A DNA stretch of 64,000 nucleotides from Crossaster papposus (Eukaryota > Echinodermata > Asteroidea > Velatida > Solasteridae): the NCBI GenBank assembly GCA_037893245.1, contig JBAIAA010000783.1, positions 434,001 through 498,000 of the forward strand. Reading direction: 5' to 3'. Below are positions 35,281 to 47,220 of this stretch, in pieces. The notes below the pieces were generated by a model, which was not told the origin of the DNA, made no database searches, and worked only from the letters and a program-made list of their open reading frames with translations. Numbering within the stretch: the first letter of the stretch is position 1; every line of letters begins with the position of its first letter. The position numbers were made by a program, and so were the translations under genes.

Positions 35281-35727
35281 GTATTTCGCACCACTTACTA
35301 CACACTTAGCTACTGCCGTTGTTAGTTTTTATATTTCGCTTTTTTGTCCACGACGAAGTCACAGCTATTTTTTTATGAATAATGTTGAATACGGATGAAA
35401 TTTAATGTCAATTTTCACTATGTTAGCACAAACATCTAAATTCAATCATGGAATCGTTTGAATAATTACATGTTATGGTAAAAAAAAGTGCATTTTGGAC
35501 TATTGTAAATACCACAATTTAACATCGACTATTGTCAAAACAAATTTTCTCACTTCTGATTAGTCAGTTGCTGTAGGTACATTTCCTACATTATGAATAA
35601 CCAATAGATTGGTTAATACCTTGATTACAAGCTCAACCAATATGACTGGTTGAAGGACAACCAACATCGGTTATGAATGACCAATATATTGTATTATAGC
35701 AATTCCAGAAAAATGTCCAAGTCCAAA

Positions 35728-36355
35728 TATTACTGTTATTACCCTGTTGAAACCGACATTTTAGCGAGTTATAACAGGGTAATAAGAGGTAATGGGTAAC
35801 ATTTTACCGAGTTAATAACATGGAAATGCCGGAAATGCCGGAAATGCCAAAAATATTGTTACATTCTCCTTGGTAATATTTGGTAAATAGGGTAATATCA
35901 GGGGGTAATATCAGGTGGTAATAACACGGCAATGCCAGGAATACATTATCCCTGGTAATATTGGGTAAATGGGGTAATATCGGGTGACCTGAATTTACAT
36001 GTTGACCCCAAGTGGGCGTGATCAACTTTGGTGAAACATTTGTGTCACTTGTTCTACATTAACGTTATGTTTTGCGTAATAGCGATACGTTTAGGGTGTT
36101 TTCGTAGAGATAATTGTGTAATATTTATTTATTCCAAGTCTCAAAGAAACAAATTTGCCAAAAAAGCCAACACACAAATAAATTAACAAAAAAATGCAAT
36201 AACAATGCAATGCCAGAAATATCGGTAACATTCTCCCTGGTAACAGGGGGTAATATCGGGTGGTAATAACAGGGAAATATTGGTCTACTATTTCCCCGTT
36301 ATTACCCATTAATTACTCGTTACAGCCCAGGTAATGTCGGTATGTTACCCAGTAA
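35728..36355. repeat. GGTAATA-rich repeats with inverted ends
   Basis: Imperfect repeats such as GGGTAATATCAGG, GGTGGTAATAACA and GGAAATGCC fill the region. Outer parts with ACCGACATT and CGAGTTAT face inverted counterparts near 36310-36350, so it may be a nested MITE. ORFs of about 72 codons here are repeat-derived. Confidence 0.45.
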
Positions 36356-36530
36356 TGACGCTAAGTATGCATTCAAATGTTCAGTAACGCAAATACAACA
36401 TAAAGAGTTAATCTTGGAAAGCAATTACAACAGTAATGGTAAGAATCTCAAGTCGGGTCGCAATTCTTGTCACCATTTTCTTCTTTACTGACACCCGCTA
36501 TTGTTATAAATTGGTATTGTACGTACGTGT

Positions 36531-36880
36531 TGGCAGCCATTTTGAAAAATGGCGGCCATCTTTGATTTCCAGTTATTTATGATTTGTTTATTATAAATGA
36601 CCAACGAGAGGTAAATTGCAGCTTTATTGTATGACGATTTCGTTTCTTTTGTAAAATAACCAATGTATGTCATTCGATGAAAGCAATCTTGGAAAACATG
36701 GCCGCCATCTTGAAAAAATGGCCGCCATCTTGAATGTTTAAAGTTGTTTCTATTTTTGAAAATGATAAGGGGTACATTTGGTGGATAGTTGCAACTGTTG
36801 GTGCTTGTATGACCAATTAATCCAATGTAACATTAAGTGTTACCATTTAGTGGCGGCCATCTTGAAAACAATGGCCGCCA
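36531..36880. repeat. GGCGGCCATCTT palindromic motifs, right side
   Basis: Counterparts of the left-side motifs at 36531-36562, 36698-36732 and 36851-36880, in mirror orientation, as expected for an element with long inverted ends. Confidence 0.55.
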
Positions 36881-37008
36881 AATTGGATTTTAATTTGGCT
36901 AACGGGTTTTTTGTGTACAGTGACCCCAAAAGAGTAGTTATGCCAATTTTGGTGCTTGTATCATCAAATGCAATATTGTGGTAAAAAAAATATTAATCTG
37001 CAGGACTA
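36841..37008 (-). repeat. Transposon terminal inverted repeat, right
   Basis: Reverse complement matches the left end; the terminal 15 bp are identical. It has a small insertion (a poly-T tract on the reverse strand) after the first 15 bp relative to the left end. Confidence 0.85.
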
Positions 37009-38005
37009 CATCCCCGCTTGGATTCGAAGCCAGAACCTTTGAAGTAGAAGTCCAACGCGCTGATCAGTTGCGCCCCGGGGACTCGATAAACTTTGTAACA
37101 ATTATTTGAAAAAGCCTTGTTGTGATCAATTCTTCTAAGAAAATTTATACTGCAGTTATAAAGACAAAGTATCTTATCCCCGCTGGGATTCGAACCCAGA
37201 ACCTTTGAATTAGAAGTCCAACGCGCTGATCCGTTGCGCCACAAGGACTGGAGAATCTTTGTAACAATTATTTTAAAAAGCCTTGCTGTGATTAAATCTT
37301 GTAAGAAAATGTATACAGCAGTTATAAAGACAAAATATCTCATCCCCGCTTGGATTCGAACCCAGAACATTTGAATTAGAAGTCCAACGCGCTGATCAGT
37401 TGCGCCACGGGGACTGGATAAACTTTGTAACAATTATTTTAAAAAGCCTTGCTGTGATCAATTCTTGTAAGACAATTTATACTGCAGTTATAAATACAAA
37501 AAAATCTCATCCCCGCTGGGATTCGAACCCAGAACCTTTGAATTAGAAGTCCAACGCGCTGATCCGTTGTGCCCCGGGACTGGATAAACTTGGTAAGAAA
37601 TTGTTTTAAAAAGCCTTGTTGTTATCAATTCTTGTCAGGAAATTTATACTGCAGTTATAAAGACAAAATATCTCATCCACGCTTTGATTCGAACCCAAAA
37701 CCTTTGAATTAGAAGTCCAACGCGCTGATCCGTTGCGCCACGGGGACTGGCGAAACTTTTTAACAATTATTATAAAAAGCCTTGTTGTGATGAATTCTTG
37801 TAAGAAAAATGTACTGCAGTTATAAAGACAAAATACCTCATCCCCGCTAGGATTCGAACCCAGAACATTTGAATTAGAAGTCCAACGCGCTGATCCGTTG
37901 CGCCACGGGGACTGGAAAAACTGTGTAACATTTTTTTTTTAAAGCCTTGTTGTGATCAATTCTTGTAAGAAAATTTATACTGCAGTTATAAAGACAAAAA
38001 AATCT

Positions 38006-38079
38006 CATCCCCGCTGGGATTCGAACCCAGAACCTTTGAATTAGAAGTCCAACGCGCTGATCCGTTGCGCCACGGGGAC
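38006..38079 (-). tRNA. tRNA-Arg(UCU), exact consensus copy
   Basis: Paralogue of 33597 in the uninterrupted block; seven-T stop. Confidence 0.9.
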
Positions 38080-38172
38080 TGTAGAAACTTTGTAAGAAAT
38101 TATTTTAAAAAGCCTTCTTGTGATCAATTCTTGTAAGGAAATTTATACTGCAGTTATAAAGACAAAATATCT

Positions 38173-38246
38173 CATCCCCGCTGGGATTGGGACCCAGAAC
38201 CTTTGAATTATAAGTCAAACGCGCTGATCCGTTGCGCCACGGGGAC
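38173..38246 (-). pseudogene. Unit with anticodon TAT and altered B box
   Basis: Third copy of the variant at 30787 and 33764; anticodon at 38212-38210. Confidence 0.75.
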
Positions 38247-39326
38247 TGGAGAAACTTTGTAACAATTATTTTAAAAAGGCTGGCTGTGATCAATTCTTGT
38301 CTGAAAATGTATACAGCAGTTATAAAGACAAAATATCTCATCCCCGCTTGGATTCGAAGCCAGAACCTTTGAAGTAGAAGTCCAACGCGCTGATCAGTTG
38401 CGCCCCGGGGACTCGATAAACTTTGTAACAATTATTTGAAAAAGCCTTGTTGTGATCAATTCTTCTAAGAAAATTTATACTGCAGTTATAAAGACAAAGT
38501 ATCTTATCCCCGCTGGGATTCGAACCCAGAACCTTTGAATTAGAAGTCCAACGCGCTGATCCGTTGCGCCACAAGGACTGGAGAATCTTTGTAACAATTA
38601 TTTTAAAAAGCCTTGCTGTGATTAAATCTTGTAAGAAAATGTATACAGCAGTTATAAAGACAAAATGTCTCATCCCCGCTTGGATTCGAACCCAGAACAT
38701 TTGAATTAGAAGTCCAACGCGCTGATCAGTTGCGCCACGGGGACTGGATAAACTTTGTAACAATTATATTAAAAAGCCTTGCTGTGATTAATTCTTGTAA
38801 GAAAATGTATACAGCAGTTATAAAGACAAAATATCTCATCCCCGCTTGGATTAGAACCCAGAACATTTGAATTAGAAGTCCAACGCGCTGATCAGTTGCG
38901 CCACGGGGACTCGATAAACTTTATAACAATTATTTTAAAAAGCCTTGTGATCAATTCTTGTAAGAAAATGTATACTGCAGTTATAAAGAAAAAATATCTC
39001 ATCCCCGATGGGATTCGAACCCAGAAACTTTGTATTAGAAGTCAAACTGATCCGTTGTGCCACGGGGAGTGGAGAAACTTTGTAACAATTATTTTAAAAA
39101 GCATTGTTGTGATGAATTGTTGTGAGAAAGTTTTACTGCAGTTATAAAGACAAAATATCTCATCCCCGCTGGGATTCGAACCCAGAACCTTTGAATTAGA
39201 AGTCAAACGCGCTGATCCGTTGCGCCAAAGACAGTGGAGAAATTGTGTAACAATTATTTTAAAAAGCCTTGTTGTGATCAATTCTTCTAAGAACATTTAT
39301 ACTGCAGTTATAAAGACAAAATATCT

Positions 39327-39400
39327 CATCCCCGCTGGGATTCGAACCCAGAACAATTGAATTAAAAGTCCAACGCGCTGATCCGTTGCGCCACGGGGAC
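39327..39400 (-). tRNA. Array unit with anticodon TTT (Lys-type)
   Basis: Anticodon at 39366-39364, otherwise the same class as 8022. Both promoter boxes are intact and a four-T run follows. Confidence 0.65.
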
Positions 39401-41318
39401 TGGAGAAACTTTGTAACAATTATTTTAAAAAGCCTTGCTGTGATCAATTCTTGTAAGAAAATGTATACAGCAGTTATAAAGACAACAAAAATCTCATCCC
39501 CGCTGGGATTCAAACCCAGAACCTTTGAATTAGAAGTCCAACGCGCTGATCCGTTGCGCCACAGGGACTGGAGTAACTTTGTAAGAAATTATTTTAAAAA
39601 GCCTTGTTGTGATCAATTATTGTAAGGAAATTTATAGTGCAGTTATAAATACAAAATATCTCATCCACGCTGGGATTTGAACCCAGAACCTTTGAATTAG
39701 AAGTCCAACGCGCTGATCCGTTGCGCCACGGGGACTGGAGAAACTTTGTAACAATTATTTAAAAAAGCCTTGTTGTGATCAATTCTTGTAAGAAAATGTA
39801 TACTGAAGTTATAAAGACAAAAAAAATCTCATCCCCGCTGGGATTCAAACCCAGAACCTTTGAATTAGAAGTCCAACGCGCTGATCCGTTGCGCCACAGG
39901 GACTGTAGAAACTTTGTAAGAAATTATTTTAAAAAGCCTTGTTGTGATCAATTCCTGTAAGGAAATGTATACAGCAGTTATACAGACAAAATATCTCATC
40001 CCCGCTGGGATTGGGACCCAGAACTTTTGAATTAGAAGTCAAACGCGCTGATCCGTTGCGCCAAAGGGAATGGAGAAATTGTCTAACAATTATTTTAAAA
40101 AGCCTTGTTGTGATCAATTCTTCTAAGAAAATTTATACTGCAGTTATAAAGACAAAATATCTTATCCCTGCTGGGATTCGAACCCAGAACCTTTGAATTA
40201 GAAGTCCAACGCGCTGATCCGTTGCCCCACGGGGACTGGATAAACTTTATAACAATTATTTTAAAAAGCCTTGCTGTGATTAATTCTTGTAAGAAAATGT
40301 ATACAGCAGTTATAAAGACAAAATATATCATCCCCGCCTGGATTTGAACCCAGAACATTTGAATTAGAAGTCCAACGCGCTGATCAGTTGCGCCACGGGG
40401 TCTCGATAAACTTTGTAACAATTATTTTAAAAAGCCTTGTGATCAATTCTTGTAAGAAAATGTATACTGCAGTTATAAAGAAAAAATATCTCATCCCCGC
40501 TGGGATTCGAACCCAGAACCTTTGTATTATAAGTCAAACTGATCCGTTGAGCCACGGGGACTGGAGAAATTTGTAACAATTATTTTAAAAAGCTTTGTTG
40601 TGATGAATTCTTGTGTGAAAGTTTTACTTCAGTTATAAAGACAAAATATCTCATCCCCTCTGGGATTCGAAGCCAGAACCTTTGAATTATAAGTCAAACG
40701 CGCTGATCTGTTGCGCCAAAGGGACTGGAGAAATTGTGTAACAATTATTTTAAAAAGCCTTGCTGTGATCAATTCTTGTAAGAAAATGTATACTGCAGTT
40801 ATAAAGACAAAGTATCTCATCCCCGCTAGGATTCGAACACAGAACCTTTGTTTTAGAAGTCCAACGCGCTGATCCGTTGCGCCACGGGGACTGGAGAAAC
40901 TTTGTAACAATTATTTTAAAAAGCCTTGCTGTGATCAATTCTTGTCAGGAAATTTATACTGCAGTTATAAAGACAAAATATCTCATCCCCGCTAGGATTC
41001 GAACCCAGAAAATTTGAATTAGAAGTCCAACGCGCTGTTCCGTTGCGCCACGGAGACTGGACAAATTGTGTAACATTTATTTTAAAAAGCCTTGTTGTGA
41101 TCAATTCTTGTAAGAAAATTTATACTGCAGTTATAAAGACACAAAAATATCATCCCCGCTGTGATTCGAACCCAGAACCTTTGAATTAGAAGTCCAACGC
41201 GCTGATCCGTTGCGCAACGGGGACTGGATAAACTTTGTAAGAAATTATTTTAAAAAGCCTTGTTGTGATCAATTCTTGTAAGAAAATGTATACTGCAGTT
41301 ATAAAGACAAAAATATCT

Positions 41319-41392
41319 CATCCCCGCTGGGATTCGAACCCAGAACCTTTGAATTAGAAGTCCAACGCGCTGATCCGTTGCGCCACGGGGAC
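41319..41392 (-). tRNA. tRNA-Arg(UCU), exact consensus copy
   Basis: Five-T stop directly 3'. Twin at 45977. Confidence 0.9.
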
Positions 41393-41820
41393 TGGAGAAA
41401 CTTTGTAAGACATTATTTTAAAAAGCCTTGTTGTGATCAAATCTTGTCAGGAAATTTATACTGCAGTTATAAAGACAAAATATCTCATCCACGCTTGGAT
41501 TCGAACCCAGAACCTTTGAATTAGAAGTCCAACGCGCTGATCCGTTGAGCCACGGGGACTGGAGAAACTGTGTAACATTTATTTTAAAAAGCCTTGTTGT
41601 GATCAATTCTTGTAAGAAAATGTATACTGCAGTTATAAAGACAAACAAATTTCATCCCCGCTGGGATTCGAACCCAGAACCTTTGAATTAGAAGTCCAAC
41701 GTGCTGATCCGTTGCGCCACGGGGACTGGAAAAGCTTTGTAAGAAAATATTTTAAAAAGCCTTGTTGTGATCAATTCTTGTAAGACAATTTATACTGCAG
41801 ATATAAATACAACAAAATCT

Positions 41821-41894
41821 CATCCCCGCTGGGATTCGAACCCAGAACCTTTGAATTAGAAGTCCAACGCGCTGATCCGTTGCGCCACGGGGAC
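41821..41894 (-). tRNA. tRNA-Arg(UCU), exact consensus copy
   Basis: Four-T stop here, whereas its twin at 46479 has seven Ts. Confidence 0.9.
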
Positions 41895-42488
41895 TGGAGA
41901 AACTTTGTAAGACATTATTTTAAAAAGCCTTGTTGTGATCAATTCTTGTCAGGAAATTTATACTGCAGTTATAAAGACAAAATATCTCATCCACGCTTGG
42001 ATTCGAACCCAGAACCTTTGAATTAGAAGTCCAACGCGCTGATCCGTTGAGCCACGGGGACTGGATAAACTTTGTAACTTTTATTTCGAAAAGCCTTGTT
42101 GTGATCAATTCTTGTAAGAAAATTTATACTGCAGTTATAAAGACAAAATATCTCATCCCCGCTAGGATTCGAACCCAGAAAATTTGAATTAGAAGTCCAA
42201 CGCGCTGTTCCGTTGCGCCACGGAGACTGGACAAATTGTGTAACATTTATTTTAAAAAGCCTTGTTGTGATCAATTCTTGTAAGAAAATTTATACTGCAG
42301 TTATAAAGACACAAAAATATCATCCCCGCTGGGATTCGAACCCAGAACCTTTGAATTAGAAGTCCAACGCGCTGATCCGTTGCGCAACGGGGACTGGATA
42401 AACTTTGTAAGAAATTATTTTAAAAAGCCTTGTTGTGATCAATTCTTGTAAGAAAATGTATACTGAAGTTATAAAGACAAACAAATCT

Positions 42489-42562
42489 CATCCCCGCTGG
42501 GATTCGAACCCAGAACCTTTGAATTAGAAGTCCAACGCGCTGATCCGTTGCGCCACGGGGAC
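42489..42562 (-). tRNA. tRNA-Arg(UCU), exact consensus copy, weak stop
   Basis: Only three-T runs (GATTTGTTTGTC) follow the tRNA, so read-through into the spacer is likely if it is transcribed. Twin at 47147. Confidence 0.88.
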
Positions 42563-43324
42563 TGGAGAAACTTTGTAAGAAAATATTTTAAAAAGCCTTG
42601 TTGTGATCAATTCTTGTCAGGAAATTTATACTGCAGTTATAAAGACAAAATCTCTCATCCACGCTTGGATTCGAACCCAGAACCTTTGAATTAGAAGTCC
42701 AACGCGCTGATCCGTTGAGCCACGGGGACTGGATAAACTTTGTAACTTTTATTTCAAAAAGCCTTGTTGTGATCAATTCTTGTAAGAAAATTTATACTGC
42801 AGTTATAAAGACAAAATATCTCATCCCCGCTAGGATTCGAACCCAGAAAATTTGAATTAGAAGTCCAACGCGCTGTTCCGTTGCGCCACGGAGACTGGAC
42901 AAATTGTGTAACATTTATTTTAAAAAGCCTTGTTGTGATCAATTCTTGTAAGAAAATTTATACTGCAGTTATAAAGACACAAAAATATCATCCCCGCTGG
43001 GATTCGAACCCAGAACCTTTGAATTAGAAGTCCAACGCGCTGATCCGTTGCGCAACGGGGACTGGATAAACTTTGTAAGAAATTATTTTAAAAAGCCTTG
43101 TTGTGATCAATTCTTGTAAGAAAATGTATACTGCAGTTATAAAGACAAACAAATCTCATCCCCGCTGGGATTCGAACCCAGAACCTTTGATTTAGAAGTC
43201 CAACGCGCTGATCCGTTGCGCCACGGGGACTGGAAAAACTTTGTAAGAAAATATTTTAAAAAGCCTTATTGTGATCAATTCTTGTAAGACAATTTATACT
43301 GCAGATATAAATACAAAAAAATCT

Positions 43325-43398
43325 CATCCCCGCTGGGATTCGAACCCAGAACCTTTGAATTAGAAGTCCAACGCGCTGATCCGTTGCGCCACGGGGAC
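43325..43398 (-). tRNA. tRNA-Arg(UCU), exact consensus copy
   Basis: Seven-T stop; twin at 47983. Confidence 0.9.
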
Positions 43399-43984
43399 TG
43401 GAGAAACTTTGTAAGACATTATTTTAAAAAGCCTTGTTGTGATCAATTCTTGTCAGGAAATTTATACTGCAGTTATAAAGACAAAATATCTCATTCACGC
43501 TTGGATTCGAACCCAGAACCTTTGAATTAGAAGTCCAACGCGCTGATCCGTTGAGCCACGGGGACTGGAGAAACTGTGTAACATTTATTTTAAAAAGCCT
43601 TGTTGTGATCAATTCTTGTAAGAAAATGTATACTGCAGTTATAAAGAAAAAATATCTCATCCCCGATGGGATTCGAACCCAGAAACTTTGTATTAGAAGT
43701 CAAACTGATCCGTTGTGCCACGGGGAGTGGAGAAACTTTGTAACAATTATTTTAAAAAGCATTGTTGTGATGAATTGTTGTGAGAAAGTTTTACTGCAGT
43801 TATAAAGACAAAATATCTCATCCCCGCTGGGATTCGAACCCAGAACCTTTGAATTAGAAGTCAAACGCGCTGATCCGTTGCGCCAAAGACAGTGGAGAAA
43901 TTGTGTAACAATTATTTTAAAAAGCCTTGTTGTGATCAATTCTTCTAAGAACATTTATACTGCAGTTATAAAGACAAAATATCT

Positions 43985-44058
43985 CATCCCCGCTGGGATT
44001 CGAACCCAGAACAATTGAATTAAAAGTCCAACGCGCTGATCCGTTGCGCCACGGGGAC
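43985..44058 (-). tRNA. Array unit with anticodon TTT
   Basis: The +4,658 twin of 39327-39400; anticodon at 44024-44022. Confidence 0.65.
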
Positions 44059-45976
44059 TGGAGAAACTTTGTAACAATTATTTTAAAAAGCCTTGCTGTG
44101 ATCAATTCTTGTAAGAAAATGTATACAGCAGTTATAAAGACAACAAAAATCTCATCCCCGCTGGGATTCAAACCCAGAACCTTTGAATTAGAAGTCCAAC
44201 GCGCTGATCCGTTGCGCCACAGGGACTGGAGTAACTTTGTAAGAAATTATTTAAAAAAGCCTTGTTGTGATCAATTATTGTAAGGAAATTTATAGTGCAG
44301 TTATAAATACAAAATATCTCATCCACGCTGGGATTTGAACCCAGAACCTTTGAATTAGAAGTCCAACGCGCTGATCCGTTGCGCCACGGGGACTGGAGAA
44401 ACTTTGTAACAATTATTTAAAAAAGCCTTGTTGTGATCAATTCTTGTAAGAAAATGTATACTGAAGTTATAAAGACAAAAAAAATCTCATCCCCGCTGGG
44501 ATTCAAACCCAGAACCTTTGAATTAGAAGTCCAACGCGCTGATCCGTTGCGCCACGGGGACTGTAGAAACTTTGTAAGAAATTATTTTAAAAAGCCTTGT
44601 TGTGATCAATTCCTGTAAGGAAATGTATACAGCAGTTATACAGACAAAATATCTCATCCCCGCTGGGATTGGGACCCAGAACTTTTGAATTAGAAGTCAA
44701 ACGCGCTGATCCGTTGCGCCAAAGGGAATGGAGAAATTGTCTAACAATTATTTTAAAAAGCCTTGTTGTGATCAATTCTTCTAAGAAAATTTATACTGCA
44801 GTTATAAAGACAAAATATCTTATCCCTGCTGGGATTCGAACCCAGAACCTTTGAATTAGAAGTCCAACGCGCTGATCCGTTGCCCCACGGGGACTGGATA
44901 AACTTTATAACAATTATTTTAAAAAGCCTTGCTGTGATTAATTCTTGTAAGAAAATGTATACAGCAGTTATAAAGACAAAATATATCATCCCCGCCTGGA
45001 TTTGAACCCAGAACATTTGAATTAGAAGTCCAACGCGCTGATCAGTTGCGCCACGGGGTCTCGATAAACTTTGTAACAATTATTTTAAAAAGCCTTGTGA
45101 TCAATTCTTGTAAGAAAATGTATACTGCAGTTATAAAGAAAAAATATCTCATCCCCGCTGGGATTCGAACCCAGAACCTTTGTATTATAAGTCAAACTGA
45201 TCCGTTGAGCCACGGGGACTGGAGAAATTTGTAACAATTATTTTAAAAAGCTTTGTTGTGATGAATTCTTGTGTGAAAGTTTTACTTCAGTTATAAAGAC
45301 AAAATATCTCATCCCCTCTGGGATTCGAAGCCAGAACCTTTGAATTATAAGTCAAACGCGCTGATCTGTTGCGCCAAAGGGACTGGAGAAATTGTGTAAC
45401 AATTATTTTAAAAAGCCTTGCTGTGATCAATTATTGTAAGAAAATGTATACTGCAGTTATAAAGACAAAGTATCTCATCCCCGCTAGGATTCGAACACAG
45501 AACCTTTGTTTTAGAAGTCCAACGCGCTGATCCGTTGCGCCACGGGGACTGGAGAAACTTTGTAACAATTATTTTAAAAAGCCTTGCTGTGATCAATTCT
45601 TGTCAGGAAATTTATACTGCAGTTATAAAGACAAAATATCTCATCCCCGCTAGGATTCGAACCCAGAAAATTTGAATTAGAAGTCCAACGCGCTGTTCCG
45701 TTGCGCCACGGAGACTGGACAAATTGTGTAACATTTATTTTAAAAAGCCTTGTTGTGATCAATTCTTGTAAGAAAATTTATACTGCAGTTATAAAGACAC
45801 AAAAATATCATCCCCGCTGTGATTCGAACCCAGAACCTTTGAATTAGAAGTCCAACGCGCTGATCCGTTGCGCAACGGGGACTGGATAAACTTTGTAAGA
45901 AATTATTTTAAAAAGCCTTGTTGTGATCAATTCTTGTAAGAAAATGTATACTGCAGTTATAAAGACAAAAATATCT

Positions 45977-46050
45977 CATCCCCGCTGGGATTCGAACCCA
46001 GAACCTTTGAATTAGAAGTCCAACGCGCTGATCCGTTGCGCCACGGGGAC
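45977..46050 (-). tRNA. tRNA-Arg(UCU), exact consensus copy
   Basis: Twin of 41319, five-T stop retained. Confidence 0.9.
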
Positions 46051-46478
46051 TGGAGAAACTTTGTAAGACATTATTTTAAAAAGCCTTGTTGTGATCAAAT
46101 CTTGTCAGGAAATTTATACTACAGTTATAAAGACAAAATATCTCATCCACGCTTGGATTCGAACCCAGAACCTTTGAATTAGAAGTCCAACGCGCTGATC
46201 CGTTGAGCCACGGGGACTGGAGAAACTGTGTAACATTTATTTTAAAAAGCCTTGTTGTGATCAATTCTTGTAAGAAAATGTATACTGCAGTTATAAAGAC
46301 AAACAAATTTCATCCCCGCTGGGATTCGAACCCAGAACCTTTGAATTAGAAGTCCAACGTGCTGATCCGTTGCGCCACGGGGACTGGAAAAGCTTTGTAA
46401 GAAAATATTTTAAAAAGCCTTGTTGTGATCAATTCTTGTAAGACAATTTATACTGCAGATATAAATACAAAAAAATCT

Positions 46479-46552
46479 CATCCCCGCTGGGATTCGAACC
46501 CAGAACCTTTGAATTAGAAGTCCAACGCGCTGATCCGTTGCGCCACGGGGAC
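46479..46552 (-). tRNA. tRNA-Arg(UCU), exact consensus copy
   Basis: Twin of 41821, but with a seven-T stop. Confidence 0.9.
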
Positions 46553-47146
46553 TGGAGAAACTTTGTAAGACATTATTTTAAAAAGCCTTGTTGTGATCAA
46601 TTCTTGTCAGGAAATTTATACTGCAGTTATAAAGACAAAATATCTCATCCACGCTTGGATTCGAACCCAGAACCTTTGAATTAGAAGTCCAACGCGCTGA
46701 TCCGTTGAGCCACGGGGACTGGATAAACTTTGTAACTTTTATTTCGAAAAGCCTTGTTGTGATCAATTCTTGTAAGAAAATTTATACTGCAGTTATAAAG
46801 ACAAAATATCTCATCCCCGCTAGGATTCGAACCCAGAAAATTTGAATTAGAAGTCCAACGCGCTGTTCCGTTGCGCCACGGAGACTGGACAAATTGTGTA
46901 ACATTTATTTTAAAAAGCCTTGTTGTGATCAATTCTTGTAAGAAAATTTATACTGCAGTTATAAAGACACAAAAATATCATCCCCGCTGGGATTCGAACC
47001 CAGAACCTTTGAATTAGAAGTCCAACGCGCTGATCCGTTGCGCAACGGGGACTGGATAAACTTTGTAAGAAATTATTTTAAAAAGCCTTGTTGTGATCAA
47101 TTCTTGTAAGAAAATGTATACTGAAGTTATAAAGACAAACAAATCT

Positions 47147-47220
47147 CATCCCCGCTGGGATTCGAACCCAGAACCTTTGAATTAGAAGTCCAACGCGCTG
47201 ATCCGTTGCGCCACGGGGAC
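47147..47220 (-). tRNA. tRNA-Arg(UCU), exact consensus copy, weak stop
   Basis: Twin of 42489. It differs just upstream of the tRNA 5' end (CTCTAG instead of CTCCAG). Confidence 0.88.

Larger units (their letters stand above)
34453..35695. repeat. CCAAT/ATTGG-rich inverted-repeat region
   Basis: Dense alternation of ACCAAT and ATTGGT, for example AACCAATATATTGGT, at 34470-34830 and again, inverted, at 35594-35690. The pattern suggests a nested element with long subterminal repeats at both sides of the DNA at 34860-35590. No ORF of note. Confidence 0.45.
33933..37008. mobile_element. 3,076-bp non-autonomous DNA transposon inserted in the tRNA array
   Basis: Terminal inverted repeats begin TAGTCCTGCAGATTA and end with its reverse complement, and stay similar for about 150-170 bp despite indels. 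The insertion point is inside the 3' end of a tRNA unit and duplicated CAT. The interior has no ORF above 105 codons and none resembles a transposase, so movement would need enzyme in trans. Outer parts are rich in palindromic AAGATGGCCGCC/GGCGGCCATCTT motifs; the centre holds CCAAT/ATTGG-rich DNA and GGTAATA-rich DNA that may be nested elements. A 3-bp duplication is known for CACTA and Harbinger superfamilies, but the ends fit neither CACTA termini nor a TWA target, so I leave the family open. Confidence 0.88.
37434..38763 (-). repeat. Eight-unit block, paralogue 2 of the transposon target
   Basis: About 1,330 bp that repeats the block interrupted by the transposon (33025-33932 joined to 37012-37433). 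The empty target CAT is at 38339-38341. Confidence 0.8.
38947..43604 (-). repeat. Higher-order tandem duplication, copy 1 (4,658 bp)
   Basis: About 28 units repeated directly at 43605-48262. The join lies in the spacer at GTGATCAATTCTTGTAAG. Differences are scattered single bases, for example CAACAAAATCT against CAAAAAAATCT near 41815 and 46473. Confidence 0.9.

Noticed and set aside
34014-36984. Transposase gene inside the 3.08-kb element
   Set aside because: No ORF longer than about 105 codons, and the longest ones derive from internal repeats; no catalytic motif is visible.
33933-37008. TA target-site duplication (Tc1/mariner type) for the transposon
   Set aside because: With TA as target the ancestral site would need extra bases absent from both empty paralogues; CAT fits exactly.
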